7,623 nucleotides of DNA from Acidimicrobiia bacterium (GCA_022865365.1 JALHSW010000217.1:1-7623); one strand, 5' to 3'. Numbered from the stretch's first letter, positions 1-5,500 are shown. Notes: generated from the letters alone by a model not told the origin. Made by a program: numbers and translations.

Positions 1-32
1 CGGGGAAGGCGGCTGAACCCGCGCTCGACCGA

Positions 33-47
33 GGGGCGCGTCGCCCC
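33..47. other. Short GC-rich hairpin upstream of the amidohydrolase gene
   Basis: GGGGCG (33-38) and CGCCCC (42-47) form a perfect 6-bp inverted repeat around a 3-base loop. It lies just before the putative -10 box of the first gene. It could be the terminator of a gene left of the window or part of a promoter/operator. No T-run follows it, and short GC-rich hairpins arise easily by chance in DNA of this composition. Confidence 0.25.
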
Positions 48-55
48 GCGCGATC

Positions 56-61
56 TACGCT
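56..61 (+). promoter_or_regulatory. Putative -10 box (TANNNT) for a leaderless amidohydrolase mRNA
   Basis: TACGCT ends 7 bases before the ATG at 69, so transcription would begin at or next to the start codon. No Shine-Dalgarno sequence is visible before that ATG. Actinobacteria are known to use TANNNT -10 boxes for leaderless mRNAs. No TTGACA-like -35 is seen. Two other genes in this window (starts at 5509 and 7098) show the same arrangement, which strengthens the call. Confidence 0.5.
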
Positions 62-68
62 GAACGGC

Positions 69-1259
69 ATGGACGCAGAGAACCTCGGCTACGACGCCTT
101 CGACGCCGACAACCACTACTACGAGGCGATGGACGCCTTCACCCGGCACCTCGACCCGAAGCTGGGTCCGCGGGTCGTGCAGTGGTGTGACATCGGCGGC
201 CGCAAGTACCACGTGATCGGTGGGCGCGTCAGCCACGCCGTCGTGAACCCGACGTTCGACCCGGTCGCGAAGGCCGGTGCGATGCACGACTACTTCCGCG
301 GGAACCCCGACGGCAAGAACCCGATGGAGCTCCTCCGGGAGCGCGAGCCGATCCGCCCGGAGTACCGCGACCGTGACGTGCGCCTCGACGTGATGGACGC
401 GCAAGGCCTCGAGAAGATCTGGCTGTTCCCGACCCTCGGCATCCTCTACGAGGAGCTGCTGAAGCACGACATCGAGGCGGTCACGCTCATGTGCACCGCC
501 TTCAACCGGTGGCTCGACGACGACTGGGGTGCCAACTACCGCGACCGCATCCACGCGTCGCCGTACATCTCGCTCTGCGACGTCGACTGGGCGGTCCGCG
601 AGCTGGAGTGGGCGCTCGAGCGCGACGCCCGCACGGTCGTCGTTCGACCGGCGGCGCCCACCACCGCCGCCGGGCAGCGCCCGCCCGCCGACCCGATGTT
701 CGACCCGTTCTGGGCCCGGGTCAACGAGGCCGGCATCACCGTCGTGGTGCATGCGGGCGACAGTGGCTATTCGAGCCAGGGCTATGCGGATGATTCGTTC
801 AGCGCTGCGTTCGGCGCCGGCGCGGGACGCCCGTCGATCCGCATGTTCGCGATCGAACGCGCGGCGTACGACTTCCTGATCTCGTTGGTGTTCGACAAGC
901 TCTTCGACCGCTTCCCGAACGTGCGGATCGCGTCGGTCGAGAACGGCTCGGAGTTCCTCCCCGACCTGTTCAAGAAGCTCCGCTCCACCCGGAACAAGAT
1001 GATCGGCTACTTCTCCGAGGACCCGGCCGAGACGTTCCGTCGCAACGTGTGGATCAACCCGTTCTGGGAGGACGACGTGTACGAGGTCGTCCGCCTCATG
1101 GGACCCGACCGGGTGATCTTCGGCTCCGACTGGCCCCACATCGAGGGCATGCCCCAGCCGTTGGACTACGTCAAGGAGCTCAAGGAGCTCGACCAAGCGG
1201 ACCAGCGCCTCATCCTGCGCGACAACGCGATGGAGCTCAACACCCGCCGTCCCGCATGA
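69..1259 (+). CDS. Amidohydrolase-family (amidohydrolase_2 / ACMSD-like) metal-dependent hydrolase or decarboxylase
   Basis: This 396-residue protein has the (beta/alpha)8 metal-dependent amidohydrolase pattern. The N-terminal A13-D14-N15-H16 corresponds to the ADSH metal motif common in the amidohydrolase_2 family. H228 in VVHAGDSGY is the strand-5 histidine. E291-N-G lies where relatives have an E-x-G motif, and D354 in GSDWPH is the catalytic aspartate near the C terminus. Length fits the family. Members hydrolyse or decarboxylate small or aromatic carboxylic acids in the cytoplasm; the substrate cannot be told from sequence. The ATG at 69 is favoured because the metal motif begins about ten residues later and a TANNNT box sits 7 bases upstream. 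Its TGA overlaps the next gene's ATG (ATGA at 1256-1259), so it heads a three-gene operon. The family call is firm and the reaction is unknown. Confidence 0.88.
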   Translation: MDAENLGYDAFDADNHYYEAMDAFTRHLDPKLGPRVVQWCDIGGRKYHVIGGRVSHAVVNPTFDPVAKAGAMHDYFRGNPDGKNPMELLREREPIRPEYRDRDVRLDVMDAQGLEKIWLFPTLGILYEELLKHDIEAVTLMCTAFNRWLDDDWGANYRDRIHASPYISLCDVDWAVRELEWALERDARTVVVRPAAPTTAAGQRPPADPMFDPFWARVNEAGITVVVHAGDSGYSSQGYADDSFSAAFGAGAGRPSIRMFAIERAAYDFLISLVFDKLFDRFPNVRIASVENGSEFLPDLFKKLRSTRNKMIGYFSEDPAETFRRNVWINPFWEDDVYEVVRLMGPDRVIFGSDWPHIEGMPQPLDYVKELKELDQADQRLILRDNAMELNTRRPA

Positions 1260-2251
1260 CAAAGCTCCGACGCCGCGTGGTGTCAATACCCGCAGTGATC
1301 CTCGGCGCGGTGCTGCTGCTGGTGCTGGCGCCGATCTGGCTCCCGGTAACCCTGATCGTCGACCTCGTCACGGCACCCCGACGCCTCCCCCGCACCCGCC
1401 TCCTGCTCTTCGGGCTGTGCTGGTCCTGGCTCGAGACGATCGCGCTCGGTGTCTGCTTCGTGCTGTGGGTGACGCGCCGCCCACTCGGGCCCTGGTACAC
1501 GCTGCAGCGCTGGTGGGCCGCCCGGATCGTCGGCTCGCTGCGGGTCGTCTGCGGATTCCGCATGGACGTCGAGGGCGCCGGCGTGACCATGCCGGGACCG
1601 GTCGTGGTGTTCGGACGTCACGCCAGCCTCGCCGACTCGATCGCGTCGCTCTTCATCGTGGCACCGGACGCACACACCAAGCCCCATTACGTGCTCAAGC
1701 GCGAGCTGCTCGCCGACCCCTGTCTCGACATCGCGGGCAACCGCATACCCAACCACTTCCTCGACCGGGCCGCGACCGACTCGGGCCCGGAGCTCGCATC
1801 GCTCACGGCGCTGTCGACCGGGATGGGCGCCGAGGACGTGGCCGTGATCTTCCCCGAGGGCACGCGATCGAACCCGAAGAAGCGGGCCCGCGCGCTCGAG
1901 AAGATCGCTGCGCGCGACCCGGCCCGGGCCGAGCGACTGCGCGGGCTCCGTCACCTCCTCCCCCCGCGCCCCGCGGGCAGCGCCGCGCTCCTCGCCGGCA
2001 CGCCCGACTCCGACGTCGTGATCCTCGGTCACATCGGCTTCGAGGGGCTCGACACCTTCGGGGGGATCCTGCGCCGGCTCCCCCGGAAGCCACCCGTCCG
2101 CATGTGGCTCCGCCGGATCCCTCGTTCGGAGATCCCCGCCGACGACACCGCGTTCACCGTGTGGCTCGACAAGACCTGGCTCACGCTCGACGACGAGGTC
2201 GACACCGCGCTGCGCGCCGAGGCCGGCCCCACGGAGGTCGAGCCCGCGTGA
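1256..2251 (+). CDS. Membrane-bound PlsC-type acyltransferase (1-acyl-glycerol-3-phosphate acyltransferase-like)
   Basis: This 331-residue protein has two hydrophobic N-terminal segments (about residues 9-37 and 45-66) followed by an LPLAT/PlsC catalytic domain. The acyltransferase motif H-x4-D is H122-ASLA-D127, and the acceptor-binding FPEGTRS lies at 199-205. A later LLPPRPAG (234-241) resembles the 'L-P-R-x-x-G' motif of the LCLAT1-like branch, with a basic, Lys/Arg-rich stretch between the two motifs. The expected role is acyl transfer from acyl-CoA to a lysophospholipid or related acceptor at the inner membrane face. The start at 1256 is chosen for the ATGA overlap with the upstream stop; the frame is open further upstream, but only as an overlap with the amidohydrolase gene. 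Its TGA overlaps the GTG of the next gene. The acceptor specificity is unknown. Confidence 0.85.
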   Translation: MTKLRRRVVSIPAVILGAVLLLVLAPIWLPVTLIVDLVTAPRRLPRTRLLLFGLCWSWLETIALGVCFVLWVTRRPLGPWYTLQRWWAARIVGSLRVVCGFRMDVEGAGVTMPGPVVVFGRHASLADSIASLFIVAPDAHTKPHYVLKRELLADPCLDIAGNRIPNHFLDRAATDSGPELASLTALSTGMGAEDVAVIFPEGTRSNPKKRARALEKIAARDPARAERLRGLRHLLPPRPAGSAALLAGTPDSDVVILGHIGFEGLDTFGGILRRLPRKPPVRMWLRRIPRSEIPADDTAFTVWLDKTWLTLDDEVDTALRAEAGPTEVEPA

Positions 2252-3051
2252 GCGACGCGGCGACCGCTCTCCTCGTCGCGGCAGGTGTCATCGCGGCACT
2301 CATGTTCACCACGTGGCTCGTGAGTCTCCTCGAGCGCGACGCGTCGATCGTCGACCCGATCTGGGGGCTGGGCTTCGTGCTCGTCGCCTGGGCCGTTCGT
2401 CTCACCGTGGAAGGCAACGCGACACGCCAGTGGGTGCTCGTCGCGCTCGTGACCATCTGGGGCCTCCGACTGTCGATCTACCTGTACTGGCGCAACCACG
2501 GGACCGGCGAGGACTTCCGCTACCAGGCGATGCGCCGCCAGTGGGGTGCGCGGTTCTGGTGGGTGAGCCTGTTCACGGTGTTCGCGCTCCAGGGCGCCCT
2601 CATGTGGGTCGTGTCGCTCCCGGTGCAGCTCGGCCAGGTTCCCGACGACCCGGGGGTCGGTGTCCTCGGGGTCATCGGCATCGTGGTGTGGGCCGTCGGC
2701 ATCACGTTCGAGGCGGTCGGTGACGCTCAGCTCGCGCGGTTCAAGGCCGATCCCGCGAACAAGGGTCTCGTGATGGATCGCGGCCTCTGGCGCTATACGC
2801 GCCACCCCAACTACTTCGGCGACGCCTGCGTCTGGTGGGGCATCGCCCTCGTGGCGGCAGAGAGCGGTCTCGGCGCGATCGGCATCGTCGGGGCGGTGGT
2901 GATGACGGTCTTCCTCCGCCGGGTGTCGGGCGTGACGCTGCTCGAGAAGTCGCTCGTGAGGCGGCGCCCCGGATACGAGGAGTACGTGGCCCGGACCAGC
3001 CCCTTCGTCCCTCGACCACCCCGAGCGTCCACACCACCACCGCCCCCATGA
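2248..3051 (+). CDS. DUF1295 membrane protein (steroid 5-alpha-reductase/isoprenylcysteine methyltransferase-like fold)
   Basis: This 267-residue integral membrane protein has about six hydrophobic segments (roughly 5-27, 36-54, 62-80, 106-124, 138-157 and 194-223). Family hallmarks are SIVDPIWGLGF (33-43), WGLRLSIYLYWRNHG (71-85), LWRYTRHPNYFGD (180-192, with H186, N188 and Y189) and the closing LLEKSLVRRRPGYEEY. The RHPNYFG block is shared with sterol reductases and isoprenylcysteine methyltransferases, where it contributes to NADPH or SAM binding. DUF1295 proteins themselves are mostly uncharacterised, so a lipid- or steroid-modifying role is inference. The GTG at 2248 overlaps the upstream TGA (GTGA) and gives the expected DUF1295 N terminus. 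The protein ends in an unusual Pro-rich tail with five consecutive prolines. It is the last gene of the first operon. Confidence 0.88.
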   Translation: MSDAATALLVAAGVIAALMFTTWLVSLLERDASIVDPIWGLGFVLVAWAVRLTVEGNATRQWVLVALVTIWGLRLSIYLYWRNHGTGEDFRYQAMRRQWGARFWWVSLFTVFALQGALMWVVSLPVQLGQVPDDPGVGVLGVIGIVVWAVGITFEAVGDAQLARFKADPANKGLVMDRGLWRYTRHPNYFGDACVWWGIALVAAESGLGAIGIVGAVVMTVFLRRVSGVTLLEKSLVRRRPGYEEYVARTSPFVPRPPRASTPPPPP

Positions 3052-3070
3052 TCAAGGCGGCTGATCGAGG

Positions 3071-3108
3071 CGTCTGAATCAGACGAGAACGCGTTCTCGC
3101 GCGGGAAC
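3071..3108. promoter_or_regulatory. Cluster of three overlapping palindromes, candidate operator
   Basis: Three dyads are packed into 38 bases between the DUF1295 gene and the unknown gene at 3166. Positions 3071-3085 (CGTCTGAATCAGACG) have 7-bp arms around one base. Positions 3084-3099 (CGAGAACGCGTTCTCG) form a perfect 16-bp palindrome. Positions 3093-3108 (GTTC...GAAC) form a third dyad with one T-G wobble. The core AGAAC-N2-GTTCT resembles operators of TetR-type actinobacterial repressors such as KstR (AAC-N2-GTT), but the outer bases differ. Spacer length rules out a standard LexA box (GAAC-N4-GTTC). The overlap means only one dyad could be occupied or folded at a time. No regulator gene is adjacent. 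Confidence 0.45.
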
Positions 3109-3114
3109 GGTGGG

Positions 3115-3127
3115 CGCCCTCCGGGCG
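3115..3127. terminator. Weak hairpin after the DUF1295 operon
   Basis: CGCCC (3115-3119) and GGGCG (3123-3127) form a 5-bp stem with a 3-base loop, followed by TTGCATT rather than a true T-run. It is the only terminator-like element between the DUF1295 gene and the gene at 3166. It could equally be part of that gene's 5' leader. Confidence 0.25.
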
Positions 3128-3153
3128 TTGCATTCCCAGTACTGCACCAAACC

Positions 3154-3160
3154 AGGGAGA
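3154..3160 (+). promoter_or_regulatory. Shine-Dalgarno sequence for the gene at 3166
   Basis: AGGGAGA lies 5 bases before the ATG at 3166. It decides that start over the in-frame ATG at 3187, which has no comparable sequence upstream. This gene is therefore made from a leadered mRNA, unlike the genes starting at 69, 5509 and 7098. Confidence 0.55.
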
Positions 3161-3165
3161 CTGCG

Positions 3166-4059
3166 ATGCCCGGCACCGCAAGCCCGATGACCAGGACCTC
3201 CTTCGCCAAGACCCCCTTCACCGGGAGCGGTGTCACCGCCAGGGTGAAGGGCGCAGGCCGCGACCTCGCCGCTTCGGCGCGATCGGTCGTACGCGACGTC
3301 TCCAAGCCCGCGTTCGACTTCGCCCGAGGGCCCGGTGCAACCGTGGCGGCAGGCGCAACGGCGACCGCCACCAAGCTGCGCGGCGCGAGCACCCTCTCGA
3401 TGCAGGCCCTCCCGAAGGAGGCTCTTCCGGAGCTGGCCAAGTCGGTCTACCGGCTCCGCAAGGTGCGGACGCCGGCCCAGGCTCGCGTCGCGGCCGAGAC
3501 CGAGACCGAGCGCCTGCTCACCGTGATCACGCCGCTGCTCGTCGCGCACCCGCTCCCAGTGCAGCGCACGGCGAGCGCGAAGGCCATCCTCGCCACCGCC
3601 GGAGGGCTCGCCGCGGCCAGCGAGGAGATCGAGACGATCGCCGCGCTCGTCTCGGCGGGGACGGCCGTCCCGCCGACGATCCCGGTGGTCATCGGAGCGA
3701 ATCTGGTCGCGCTCGCCGTCGAGCTGTACGTCGCCGCGTCGCTACGAACCCACGATCTGCGCGCCGCGGGGATCGAGGTCGATCCCCAGCAGGTCGCCGA
3801 CGACGTCATCTTCGCGATGACCGGCGAAGCGCCCTCGGGCGGCACCCTGGGCCGTCACGTCACCAACCACATGGTGCGGGTGGTCGCGGCGCGCCTGTTC
3901 ACCCGCTGGGGCGCCGCCTTCGTGCCGGTCGTCGGCATCGCCTACGCGGGCTGGGACACCCAGCGGACGGCCGACGCGATCCGCGCCCTGCCGCTCCCCG
4001 CGCGTTCGACGATCGTGCTCGACCAGCGCCTCGGCGCGATCAACGCCGCTCCCGCGTAG
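3166..4059 (+). CDS. Ala-rich protein of unknown function, weakly EcsC-like
   Basis: I do not recognise this 297-residue protein with confidence. Residues 1-75 are basic, Ala/Thr/Ser-rich and probably disordered. Residues 85-165 look alpha-helical (KEALPELAKSVYRLRKV, then an Ala-rich stretch). Residues 171-193 form a hydrophobic segment that could enter or cross the membrane, and 249-263 (GAAFVPVVGIAYAGW) form a shorter one. The second segment, a Gly-rich 'VPVVG' turn followed by a polar helix, resembles the end of EcsC-family proteins, but this is a faint likeness. There is no signal peptide and no catalytic motif that I can see. Base composition matches its neighbours, so nothing suggests recent transfer. 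It has its own Shine-Dalgarno sequence, a palindrome cluster 58-95 bases upstream, and a GC-rich hairpin just after its TAG. It is probably a single-gene unit. Confidence 0.75.
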   Translation: MPGTASPMTRTSFAKTPFTGSGVTARVKGAGRDLAASARSVVRDVSKPAFDFARGPGATVAAGATATATKLRGASTLSMQALPKEALPELAKSVYRLRKVRTPAQARVAAETETERLLTVITPLLVAHPLPVQRTASAKAILATAGGLAAASEEIETIAALVSAGTAVPPTIPVVIGANLVALAVELYVAASLRTHDLRAAGIEVDPQQVADDVIFAMTGEAPSGGTLGRHVTNHMVRVVAARLFTRWGAAFVPVVGIAYAGWDTQRTADAIRALPLPARSTIVLDQRLGAINAAPA

Positions 4060-4064
4060 CCGAA

Positions 4065-4082
4065 CGGGCGCCATCACGCCCG
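4065..4082. terminator. GC-rich hairpin after the unknown gene, candidate terminator
   Basis: CGGGCG (4065-4070) and CGCCCG (4077-4082) form a perfect 6-bp stem with a 6-base loop, starting 6 bases after the TAG at 4057-4059. No T-run follows. Hairpins without a U-tract have been proposed as terminators in actinobacteria. Position and stem strength favour this role, but no sequence feature proves it. Confidence 0.4.
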
Positions 4083-4138
4083 ACGCCGTGACCACTCCTC
4101 ACCTTGGCCTGACGCGCCCTTCACGGACGCGGCGGACG

Positions 4139-4172
4139 CTGAGGCTCGAACGAGCCTGAGGTTCGAACGAGG
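4139..4172 (+). repeat. Tandem 17-bp repeat in the leader of the small membrane protein gene
   Basis: CTGAGGCTCGAACGAGC (4139-4155) is followed directly by CTGAGGTTCGAACGAGG (4156-4172), 15 of 17 positions identical. Unit 1 contains the inverted repeat AGGCTCG-AA-CGAGCCT (4142-4157). Unit 2 contains the palindrome GTTCGAAC (4161-4168) and runs into the Shine-Dalgarno sequence. The arrangement could be a double operator, an mRNA structure near the ribosome site, or a chance local duplication. Apart from this repeat, the hairpin at 4065-4082 and the Shine-Dalgarno, I see nothing in the 122-base gap 4060-4181. Confidence 0.6.
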
Positions 4173-4176
4173 AGGA
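4170..4176 (+). promoter_or_regulatory. Strong Shine-Dalgarno sequence for the gene at 4182
   Basis: AGGAGGA ends 5 bases before the ATG at 4182 and is the best ribosome binding site in the window. It fixes the start of this small gene and supports it being a real, translated gene despite its unknown function. Confidence 0.75.
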
Positions 4177-4181
4177 CCGCC

Positions 4182-4541
4182 ATGAGCACGAGGAGTACCT
4201 CGACGATCGTCACGCTGATCCTGGGCGCGCAGGCGCTCGGCCTCGCGGCGGCGGGGGTCGTGGCGTTCGCCGGGATCGGCGTCGGCTCCACGGCGCTCCG
4301 CATCGGTGTGGGCCTGTTGTTCCTGGTACTCGGTGGGATCGCCGGCGGGATCGCACTCGGGGTCTCCGAGGGGAGCCCGGCCGCCCGGGCCGGGGCGGTC
4401 GTGTTCGAAGGATTCGCCGTGGCGCTCGTGCTGCTGTGGTTCGCACCAACGGTCGCCATGGCGAGCACGACGCTCGCGATCGTGGTGCTGGCCGTCGTGC
4501 ACCGGCACCGCCGGTCGGCGGTCGCCTCCTCAGCTTCCTAG
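4182..4541 (+). CDS. Small four-helix integral membrane protein, unknown function
   Basis: This 119-residue protein is almost entirely hydrophobic, with four likely transmembrane helices at about 9-31, 40-61, 68-88 and 90-106. These are joined by short loops and followed by a basic tail (HRHRR, 107-111) that should lie in the cytoplasm by the positive-inside rule. The helices are rich in Gly and Ala (for example GGIAGGIALG, 51-60), suggesting close helix packing. I see no catalytic or transport motif and cannot assign a family. The start is well supported by the Shine-Dalgarno sequence. It lies 122 bases after the unknown gene at 3166, with a possible terminator between, so co-transcription is uncertain. 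Its TAG is separated by one base from the stop of the convergent oxygenase gene. Confidence 0.72.
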   Translation: MSTRSTSTIVTLILGAQALGLAAAGVVAFAGIGVGSTALRIGVGLLFLVLGGIAGGIALGVSEGSPAARAGAVVFEGFAVALVLLWFAPTVAMASTTLAIVVLAVVHRHRRSAVASSAS

Positions 4542-4570
4542 GTCACCCGTCCGCCAGGTCACCCGTCCGC
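4540..4570. repeat. Tandem 15/16-bp direct repeat across the convergent stop codons
   Basis: AGGTCACCCGTCCGC occurs at 4540-4554 and again at 4556-4570, period 16. The left copy holds the TGA of the oxygenase gene (4545-4543 on the - strand) and overlaps the TAG of the membrane protein gene (4539-4541). Because the period is not a multiple of three, the two copies are read in different frames by the oxygenase gene, and the stop is in frame only in the copy at 4540-4554. Confidence 0.7.
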
Positions 4571-5064
4571 GCCCGGGCGGCCGCGAGCGTCGGGGACTCC
4601 CCGACCGCCCACCGCAGGGTTCCGAACAGGGCCCGGGTCGCGGGGCGCACGCCCATCGGGCCCACGAGCGGCGGGACCACGAGGCGCAGCTCGAGCTGGG
4701 CGCGCACGGGAAGCAGCTCGACGGCCGCCGCTGCGATCAGCGCGTAGGTACCACGGGCCGAGAGCGGCAGCGGCGGGAACAGGAGGAACCGGGTGGCGTC
4801 ACGGGCCTGGCGGGACGCGTGGAGCGGGTAGCTCGCGAGCACGGCCCCCAGCTCGGCGACGCTGGTGGGCACCGGATCCGCGCCGAACGCGATGGCCACC
4901 ATCGCCATCTCGGCGACGTATCGATCGGCCTCGGCGTCGGTGAGACCGGCGCCGTAGCGACGGTATGCGGCAAGAAAGCTGTCGACCTCGGTCGCGTGCA
5001 CCCAGGTGAGGAGTGCCGGGTCGTCGGCGGAGTACGACCGGCCGTCGGGGGCCGTGCCCCGCAC
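4543..5064 (-). CDS. C-terminal part of the MpaB-family oxygenase, after the TAA
   Basis: The first usable start codon that I see after the TAA is a GTG at 5064, which would give 173 residues beginning MRGTAPDGRSYSADD. No Shine-Dalgarno or TANNNT box precedes it, so independent translation is doubtful. The segment holds the conserved WVH and PPLPLSARGTY blocks. It is kept as a separate entry only because automatic tools may call it; biologically it is the remainder of the interrupted gene. Confidence 0.45.
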   Translation of the reverse strand: MRGTAPDGRSYSADDPALLTWVHATEVDSFLAAYRRYGAGLTDAEADRYVAEMAMVAIAFGADPVPTSVAELGAVLASYPLHASRQARDATRFLLFPPLPLSARGTYALIAAAAVELLPVRAQLELRLVVPPLVGPMGVRPATRALFGTLRWAVGESPTLAAARARTGDLADG

Positions 5065-5106
5065 GTGGGCGTGGACCCGCTGGACCCGTGCGACGGCTGC
5101 GCCGGC

Positions 5107-5448
5107 TTAGGCACTGGTGCCGTACGTGGTGGCGGCAACGAACTCGGCCGTCCGGTGCAGACGGCCCCACGGGTCCTTGCGGTAGTCGGAGTGATCGGCG
5201 ACGCCGGCCATCGCGAGCGGATGCAGCGTCTGGTACAGCAGCGACCGCAGGCCGCCCACCAGCGTGCCGAGGTCGGCGTGCACACGCCAGGCAACGGAGT
5301 CGGGGCCGAACCAACCCGCATCACCGGTGACTGCGATGTCAGGCCCGGTGGGAGCACCCGAGACGCGGAGGCGCAGCGCACGGGCCACGCCGCCGCGCAC
5401 CATGTCGGACGCGACGCCTGTGACCCCGAGCGGATCGGGGATTCCCAT
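5107..5448 (-). CDS. N-terminal part of the MpaB-family oxygenase, as translated up to the TAA
   Basis: This is what ordinary translation would yield: 113 residues ending GTSA, containing the LHP and TTYGT blocks but lacking the WVH block and the C-terminal helices. Such a fragment should not fold into an active heme oxygenase. It is listed separately because an automatic annotation would probably report it as a short gene. It is in the same frame as the downstream part, so the break is a nonsense codon and not a frameshift. Confidence 0.55.
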   Translation of the reverse strand: MGIPDPLGVTGVASDMVRGGVARALRLRVSGAPTGPDIAVTGDAGWFGPDSVAWRVHADLGTLVGGLRSLLYQTLHPLAMAGVADHSDYRKDPWGRLHRTAEFVAATTYGTSA

Positions 5449-5494
5449 CCGTCCATCATGGCGGCCCGGAGGGCAGGCGGCGCAACCGGGCGCG

Positions 5495-5500
5495 TACCCT
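5495..5500 (+). promoter_or_regulatory. Putative -10 box (TANNNT) for a leaderless acyl-CoA ligase mRNA
   Basis: TACCCT ends 8 bases before the GTG at 5509, the spacing expected if transcription starts on the GTG itself. No Shine-Dalgarno sequence is present. The 60-base divergent gap 5449-5508 holds no clear -35 and no large palindrome. It must also contain or overlap the promoter of the opposite oxygenase gene, for which I see no convincing -10. Confidence 0.5.

Larger units (their letters stand above)
4543..5448 (-). pseudogene. MpaB-family (DUF2236) oxygenase gene interrupted by an in-frame TAA
   Basis: Read through the stop, this frame gives 300 residues plus one stop, the usual length of actinobacterial DUF2236/MpaB_Lcp_cat proteins, and matches the family along its whole length. 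Recognisable blocks are LLYQTLHPLAMAGVADHSDYR (70-90, H76 and H86), DPWGRLHRTAEFVAATTYGT (92-111), DDPALLTWVHATEVDSF (142-158, H151), an acidic helix EADRYVAEMA, and LLFPPLPLSARGTY. Related enzymes (latex-clearing protein, MpaB) bind heme b and cleave olefinic bonds; the substrate here is unknown. Codon 114 is TAA (5109-5107), where relatives commonly have Glu as I recall them; one base change would restore GAA. No frameshift or other lesion is seen on either side. The start is probably the ATG at 5448 (alternative at 5403), without a clear Shine-Dalgarno or TANNNT. It is divergent from the ligase gene, 60 bases away. A recent pseudogene, readthrough or a sequencing error are all possible. Confidence 0.8.

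Noticed and set aside
1..68. A possible TGA at 14-16 ending an upstream + strand gene
   Set aside because: Only four codons precede it in the window, so no coding region can be supported.
1172..1190. Direct repeat CAAGGAGCT in the amidohydrolase gene
   Set aside because: It encodes the helical KELKEL near the C terminus and is explained by codon choice in a repeated dipeptide pattern.
1049..1255. Upstream extension of the acyltransferase frame to an ATG at 1049
   Set aside because: The extension translates to Arg/Gly/Pro-rich sequence lying over the conserved end of the amidohydrolase gene. The ATG at 1256 gives a stop/start overlap and a sensible membrane N terminus.
1417..2247. Upstream extension of the DUF1295 frame to 1417
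   Set aside because: The extension is Arg-rich shadow sequence of the acyltransferase gene; DUF1295 homology begins right after the GTG at 2248.
1283..2805. Long - strand open frames antisense to the acyltransferase and DUF1295 genes (1283-2032 and 2029-2805)
   Set aside because: Their translations are Arg/Glu/Gly/Ala-rich low-complexity sequence without motifs, while the + strand carries clear acyltransferase and DUF1295 motifs.
3084..3099. LexA/SOS box reading of the perfect palindrome
   Set aside because: Actinobacterial LexA sites have GAAC and GTTC separated by four bases; here the spacer is two bases.
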